A stretch of 6,952 nt of DNA from CAUZFZ01 sp963579025 (GTDB lineage: Bacteria; Planctomycetota; Planctomycetia; Planctomycetales; Planctomycetaceae): positions 1 to 6,952 of the forward strand of contig CAUZFZ010000288.1 of the NCBI GenBank assembly GCA_963579025.1, given 5' to 3'. The notes below the pieces were generated by a model. It did no database searches and was not told the DNA's origin. It was given only the letters and a program-made list of their open reading frames with translations. Made by a program: the position numbers and the translations under genes. Every line of letters begins with the position of its first letter. Within the stretch, counting starts at the first letter, position 1. Below are positions 4,102 to 6,952 of the stretch, in pieces.

Positions 4102-6952
4102 CGAAGGACTCTGGAGCAGAACCTGGAAGTGTTTGCACAAACTCTGGTGCCAGAGCATCAGGATCTGAATCAGACACTGGCGGAAACCAGTCTGAAGCCC
4201 GCAACTGGCCGGGAGAAATCCGGCCCTTTTTCTCCGTCACAGTCGGGCTCTGCGCGTCTTCGGAGTATTCAGCCTGGTGAGACGCGTGTGGACTCCAAGG
4301 GTGTGACATCTGCCGACGAATCTTCAGACAGTAGTCTGGACTATGTGACGCTGGACAAGCTGGGCGAAGGCGGAATGGGAACGGTGCACCTGGCGCGTCA
4401 GGTGGCGTTGGGGCGCGAGGTGGCCCTGAAGCAGATTCATCAGCGATCCAGCCGCAAGCAATCGGTGCGTGACGAGTTTCTGACGGAAGCCGTCCTGACG
4501 GGGAAGCTGGAGCACCCCAACATCGTTCCGATTTACGAAGTAGGCGAGTCGACTGGCGGTGAACTGTTCTATTCGATGAAGAATGTCAAAGGTCGTGCGT
4601 GGGACGAGACCATCGACCGTCTGACACTGGATCAGAATCTTGAGATCCTCATCGACGTTTGCGATGCGATTGCGTTTGCTCATGCGGAAGGAGTGATTCA
4701 CCGTGACCTGAAACCGCAGAACATCATGACCGGTGGTTTTGGTGAAGTTCTGGTGCTGGATTGGGGTCTGGCGGTCCTGACCGAACCCGGCGAAGAAGTG
4801 AATGCTTCAGCGGGTGGTACACCCAGTTACATGGCTCCAGAGATGATCAATCCACCGTTTCTGGTGGGACCGCGAAGCGATGTCTACCTGCTGGGCGCGA
4901 TTCTGTTCCGTTTCCTGACGGGGAAAGCACCGCATGCGGGGAAATCCGCACGTAGTGCTCTGGAAGCAGTCTCAAAGAACGAGATCCTCACTCCGGATGC
5001 TGACCGGATGCAGGAACTGGATCCGACGGGCGAGCTGTTGAGCGTGGCGTTGAAGGCGATGGAAACGGCCCCGGAGGATCGTTACCAGACGGTTGGTGAT
5101 TTTCAGCACTCGATACGTGAGTTTGAAGCTCATCAGGAGAGCCTGACGCTGGCCGCCCGTGCTGAGGAAGCCCTGGATGCCGCCGAGCAGAGCGGTAATT
5201 ACACCGAGTATTCCGAGGCCGTGTTTGGTTTTGGCCAAGCAGTGCAATTGTGGTCAGGTAACGCATTGGCAGTAGAGGGTATTGAACGTTCCCGTCAGGC
5301 GTACGCGTTGTGTGCGGAGCAAAAAGAAGATTACGAGTTGGGCCTGTCGCTACTGGATGAGTCGGTCTCTGAGCACGGGGATGCCATTCGGCGTTTGACC
5401 ACAGCGCGCGACGAACGCAACGCCCGCCAGGGGCGATTACGTCGCCTGAAGCAGGGCCTGTCGGCGGCGGCGGTATTGATCGTGGTCATCGTGGCCGGCG
5501 CTGCGTGGTCGATCAATGAGGCACGGCTTGAAGCCGAGCGACAGGAACAAGTGGCCGTCAAGCAGAAAGGCGTGGCTGAACAGAACGCGACGGAGGCGGA
5601 GAAGCAGAAGGGCATCGCCGAACAGAACGCGACGGAGGCGGTGAAACAGAAGGGGCTCGTCGAAAAGCAGAAGCTCATCGCCGAACAGAATGCGGCAGAC
5701 GCCCTCAAGCAGAAAGGCATCGCAGAGACGAAAACAGCGTCTGCGATTGCGTCCCAGGAAAAAACGGAAGCGATACTGGCACGTTCCAACCACTTCCTGG
5801 CCCAGGCGAGGTGGGACAACAATCGTGCGGTGGCCGCTCGCGAGCTACTCCAGAGGGTGCCTCAACAGCATCGAAATATCGAATGGTATCTGGCGCGTCG
5901 GCAATTCGAGGGCTCGGATGTGACCCTCTATGGCCATACGCATAATGTCAACAGCGTGAGTTTCAGCCCGGATGGCAAACGCATTGCCTCGGGAAGTTGG
6001 GATAACACAATCCGTCTATGGGACGCGTCGACGGGCGAGGAACTCCACACCCTCAAGGGACATACGCGTGGTGTCACCAGCGTGAGTTTCAGCCCGGATG
6101 GCAAGCACATCGCCTCGGGAAGTTTTGATAAGACAATCCGTTTATGGGACGCGTCGACGGGCGAGGAACTCCACACCCTCAAGGGACATAGGGGGGTTGT
6201 CCACAGCGTGAGTTTCAGCCCGGATGGCACGCGCGTCGCCTCGGGAAGTTCAGTGATAGTTGAACTGCAGGACGCCTCAGGAGCAGTAACTTCAAGCCGC
6301 AACGAGTCTGCTGGGACAATCCGTTTATGGAACGCGTCGACGGGCGAGGAACTCCACGCCCTCAAGGGACATACGGGTGAGGTCCGCAGCGTGAGTTTCA
6401 GCCCGGATGGCAAGCGCATCGCCTCGGGAAGTTTTGATAAGACAATCCGTTTATGGAACGCGTCGACGGGCGAGGAACTCCACACCCTCAAGGGACATAC
6501 GCATTGGGTCTTCAGCGTGAGTTTCAGCCCGGATGGCACGCGCATCGCCTCGGGAAGTAATGATCGGACAATCCGTCTATGGGACGCGTCGACGGGCGAA
6601 GAACTCCACACGCTCAAGGGACATACGAATGGTGGCAGCAGCGTGATTTTCAGCCCGGATGGCAAGCGCATCGCCTCGGGAAGTCATGACAAGACAATCC
6701 GGTTGTGGGACGCGTCGACGGGCGAGGAACTCCACGCGCTCAAGGGACATACGGATGATGTCAACAGCGTGAGTTTCAGCCCGGATGGCACGCGCATCGC
6801 CTCGGGAAGTCGAGACAAGACAATCCAGTTGTGGGACGCGTCGACGGGCGAGGAACTCCACACGCTCAAGGGACATACGGATTATGTCCGCAGCGTGAGT
6901 TTCAGCCCGGATGGCAAGCGTATCGCCTCGGGAAGTCGAGATCAGACAATCC
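4030..6952 (+). CDS. Membrane-anchored Ser/Thr protein kinase with WD40 propeller (3' end beyond window)
   Basis: 974 codons are visible and the frame is still open at the right edge. Residues 1-100 are an acidic tail. The kinase domain (about 104-360) is complete: glycine loop GEGGMG (112-117), VALK lysine K134, helix-C E153 in FLTEAVLTGKLEHPN, catalytic HRDLKPQN (224-231, base D226), DWG in place of DFG (244-246), APE (269-271), SDVYLLG (283-289) and PEDR (348-351). A transmembrane helix lies at about 478-495, with Arg/Lys just before it, implying a cytoplasmic kinase. It is followed by a coiled-coil stalk of KQKGxAEQNATEA repeats (511-570), a linker (RWDNNRAVAARELLQRVPQQ), and WD40 repeats from 635. 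All catalytic residues are present, so an active PknB-like kinase is expected; substrates are unknown. ATG 4030 is the first start after an upstream stop (3979-3981), and the same ATG is conserved in the truncated left copy. The Shine-Dalgarno sequence is weak. Sensor role of the outer propeller is inferred. Confidence 0.93.
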   Translation, partial: MPRDDDESLGDQQTYEGGAQPADSRRTLEQNLEVFAQTLVPEHQDLNQTLAETSLKPATGREKSGPFSPSQSGSARLRSIQPGETRVDSKGVTSADESSDSSLDYVTLDKLGEGGMGTVHLARQVALGREVALKQIHQRSSRKQSVRDEFLTEAVLTGKLEHPNIVPIYEVGESTGGELFYSMKNVKGRAWDETIDRLTLDQNLEILIDVCDAIAFAHAEGVIHRDLKPQNIMTGGFGEVLVLDWGLAVLTEPGEEVNASAGGTPSYMAPEMINPPFLVGPRSDVYLLGAILFRFLTGKAPHAGKSARSALEAVSKNEILTPDADRMQELDPTGELLSVALKAMETAPEDRYQTVGDFQHSIREFEAHQESLTLAARAEEALDAAEQSGNYTEYSEAVFGFGQAVQLWSGNALAVEGIERSRQAYALCAEQKEDYELGLSLLDESVSEHGDAIRRLTTARDERNARQGRLRRLKQGLSAAAVLIVVIVAGAAWSINEARLEAERQEQVAVKQKGVAEQNATEAEKQKGIAEQNATEAVKQKGLVEKQKLIAEQNAADALKQKGIAETKTASAIASQEKTEAILARSNHFLAQARWDNNRAVAARELLQRVPQQHRNIEWYLARRQFEGSDVTLYGHTHNVNSVSFSPDGKRIASGSWDNTIRLWDASTGEELHTLKGHTRGVTSVSFSPDGKHIASGSFDKTIRLWDASTGEELHTLKGHRGVVHSVSFSPDGTRVASGSSVIVELQDASGAVTSSRNESAGTIRLWNASTGEELHALKGHTGEVRSVSFSPDGKRIASGSFDKTIRLWNASTGEELHTLKGHTHWVFSVSFSPDGTRIASGSNDRTIRLWDASTGEELHTLKGHTNGGSSVIFSPDGKRIASGSHDKTIRLWDASTGEELHALKGHTDDVNSVSFSPDGTRIASGSRDKTIQLWDASTGEELHTLKGHTDYVRSVSFSPDGKRIASGSRDQTI
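4207..4231 (+). terminator. Terminator-like hairpin inside the kinase coding region
   Basis: GGCCGG (4207-4212), a 7-base loop, CCGGCC (4220-4225), then C and five T's (4227-4231). This is a perfect 6-bp GC stem followed directly by a U-tract, in the sense orientation, at codons 60-68, between the inverted-repeat arm and the kinase domain. Its shape fits an intrinsic terminator, although the stem is short and translating ribosomes would normally suppress it. It could instead be a coincidence of coding sequence. Confidence 0.35.
5560..5727 (+). repeat. 42-nt tandem repeat encoding the coiled-coil stalk
   Basis: Units begin at 5560, 5602, 5644 (half unit), 5665 and 5707 (half unit). Full units encode KQKGVAEQNATEAE-like 14-mers and half units KQKGLVE-like 7-mers, so the array is built on a 7-codon heptad module. 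The first two units are nearly identical in DNA. The encoded segment is strongly charged and helical, immediately after the transmembrane helix, as expected of a stalk or dimerising coil. Confidence 0.8.
5932..6952 (+). repeat. Tandem 126-nt WD40 repeats, at least eight
   Basis: Units start at 5932, 6058, 6184, 6367, 6493, 6619, 6745 and 6871 (the last cut by the window). Consensus per 42 residues: GHTxxVxSVSFSPDG, (K/T)RIASGSxDxTIRLW, (D/N)ASTGEELHTLK. It contains the GH and WD-type signatures (here LWD or LWN). DNA identity between units is very high, including synonymous positions; most changes fall in codons 4, 5, 7, 23 and 25. Unit 3 is longer because of an insertion. Seven units make a propeller, so at least one complete propeller is present and the array continues. 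Confidence 0.92.
6250..6315 (+). other. In-frame 57-nt insertion in WD40 repeat 3
   Basis: Where other units have three codons (xDx) between GS and TIRLW, unit 3 has 22 codons, a net gain of 57 bases. The inserted residues (SVIVELQDASGAVTSSRNES, AG) do not resemble the flanking consensus and the DNA is less GC-rich. The insert contains CAGGA twice (in GCAGGACGCC and CTCAGGAGCA) and an imperfect inverted pair TTGAACTGC / GCAG...TTCAA. The reading frame is preserved. It would form a long loop on one blade edge. Confidence 0.75.

Noticed and set aside
4324..5822. Minus-strand open frames opposite the kinase (for example ending at 4324, 4972 and 5331)
   Set aside because: They are antisense to a complete, motif-verified kinase domain and stalk; the Phe/Cys/Ser-rich translations are mirror images of KQK/EQN codons.
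5928..6671. Long minus-strand open frame (247 codons) rich in repeated LPSGLKLTL and VWSSSPVDA
   Set aside because: It is the antisense shadow of the WD40 repeat array; its periodicity and conservation follow entirely from the plus-strand repeats.
5932..6952. CRISPR-like direct repeats
   Set aside because: The 126-nt period is a continuous in-frame WD40 coding repeat with no unique spacers.

Overview
The window (about 57-60% GC by eye) looks like accessory, repeat-rich chromosomal DNA from a planctomycete. The main reason is the right half, a membrane-anchored Ser/Thr protein kinase with a WD40 domain, of a kind heavily amplified in marine planctomycetes. Supporting signs are the formylglycine-generating-enzyme-fold (FGE-sulfatase) protein at the left edge and the acidic, repeat-like kinase N-terminus (SLGDQQTYEGG / SLGDRSTFSGG). 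A species cannot be named from the sequence alone.

Layout. 1-275 is the C-terminal end of an FGE-sulfatase/SUMF1-fold protein entering from the left. 276-1026 is mostly non-coding or degraded and carries the first copy (371-471) of a dispersed repeat. 1027-1392 is a small, probably genuine, unrecognised gene (121 aa) with a good ribosome binding site. 1393-2431 is a graveyard: a 3' half of a tRNA-Val(CAC)-like gene on the minus strand (1740-1778), an orphan C-terminal coding tail on the plus strand (1773-2003) and an uncertain minus-strand ORF (1871-2395).

2432-4101 is the most structured part. Two arms of about 412 bp (2564-2975 and 3688-4101) form a large imperfect inverted repeat around a roughly 710-bp spacer. 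Each arm runs from a short phage-terminase-like coding tail to the first codons of a kinase gene. The right arm leads into the full-length kinase (4030 to beyond 6952). The left arm leads, divergently, into a 66-codon kinase N-terminus that stops before any kinase domain (2432-2632, minus). The spacer holds a likely small gene (94 aa, 3044-3328, minus) with its own Shine-Dalgarno sequence.

The kinase reads, in order: acidic N-terminal tail, complete PknB-like kinase domain, one transmembrane helix, a coiled-coil stalk of 14-residue tandem repeats, a conserved linker, and at least eight 42-residue WD40 repeats of almost identical DNA sequence. The last repeat is cut by the window edge. The inferred topology is a cytoplasmic kinase with an extracytoplasmic beta-propeller sensor. 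Differences between the WD40 repeats are concentrated at a few codons, the pattern expected of a repeat array kept uniform by recombination while its binding surface diversifies. No complete mobile element, CRISPR array or rRNA gene was seen.
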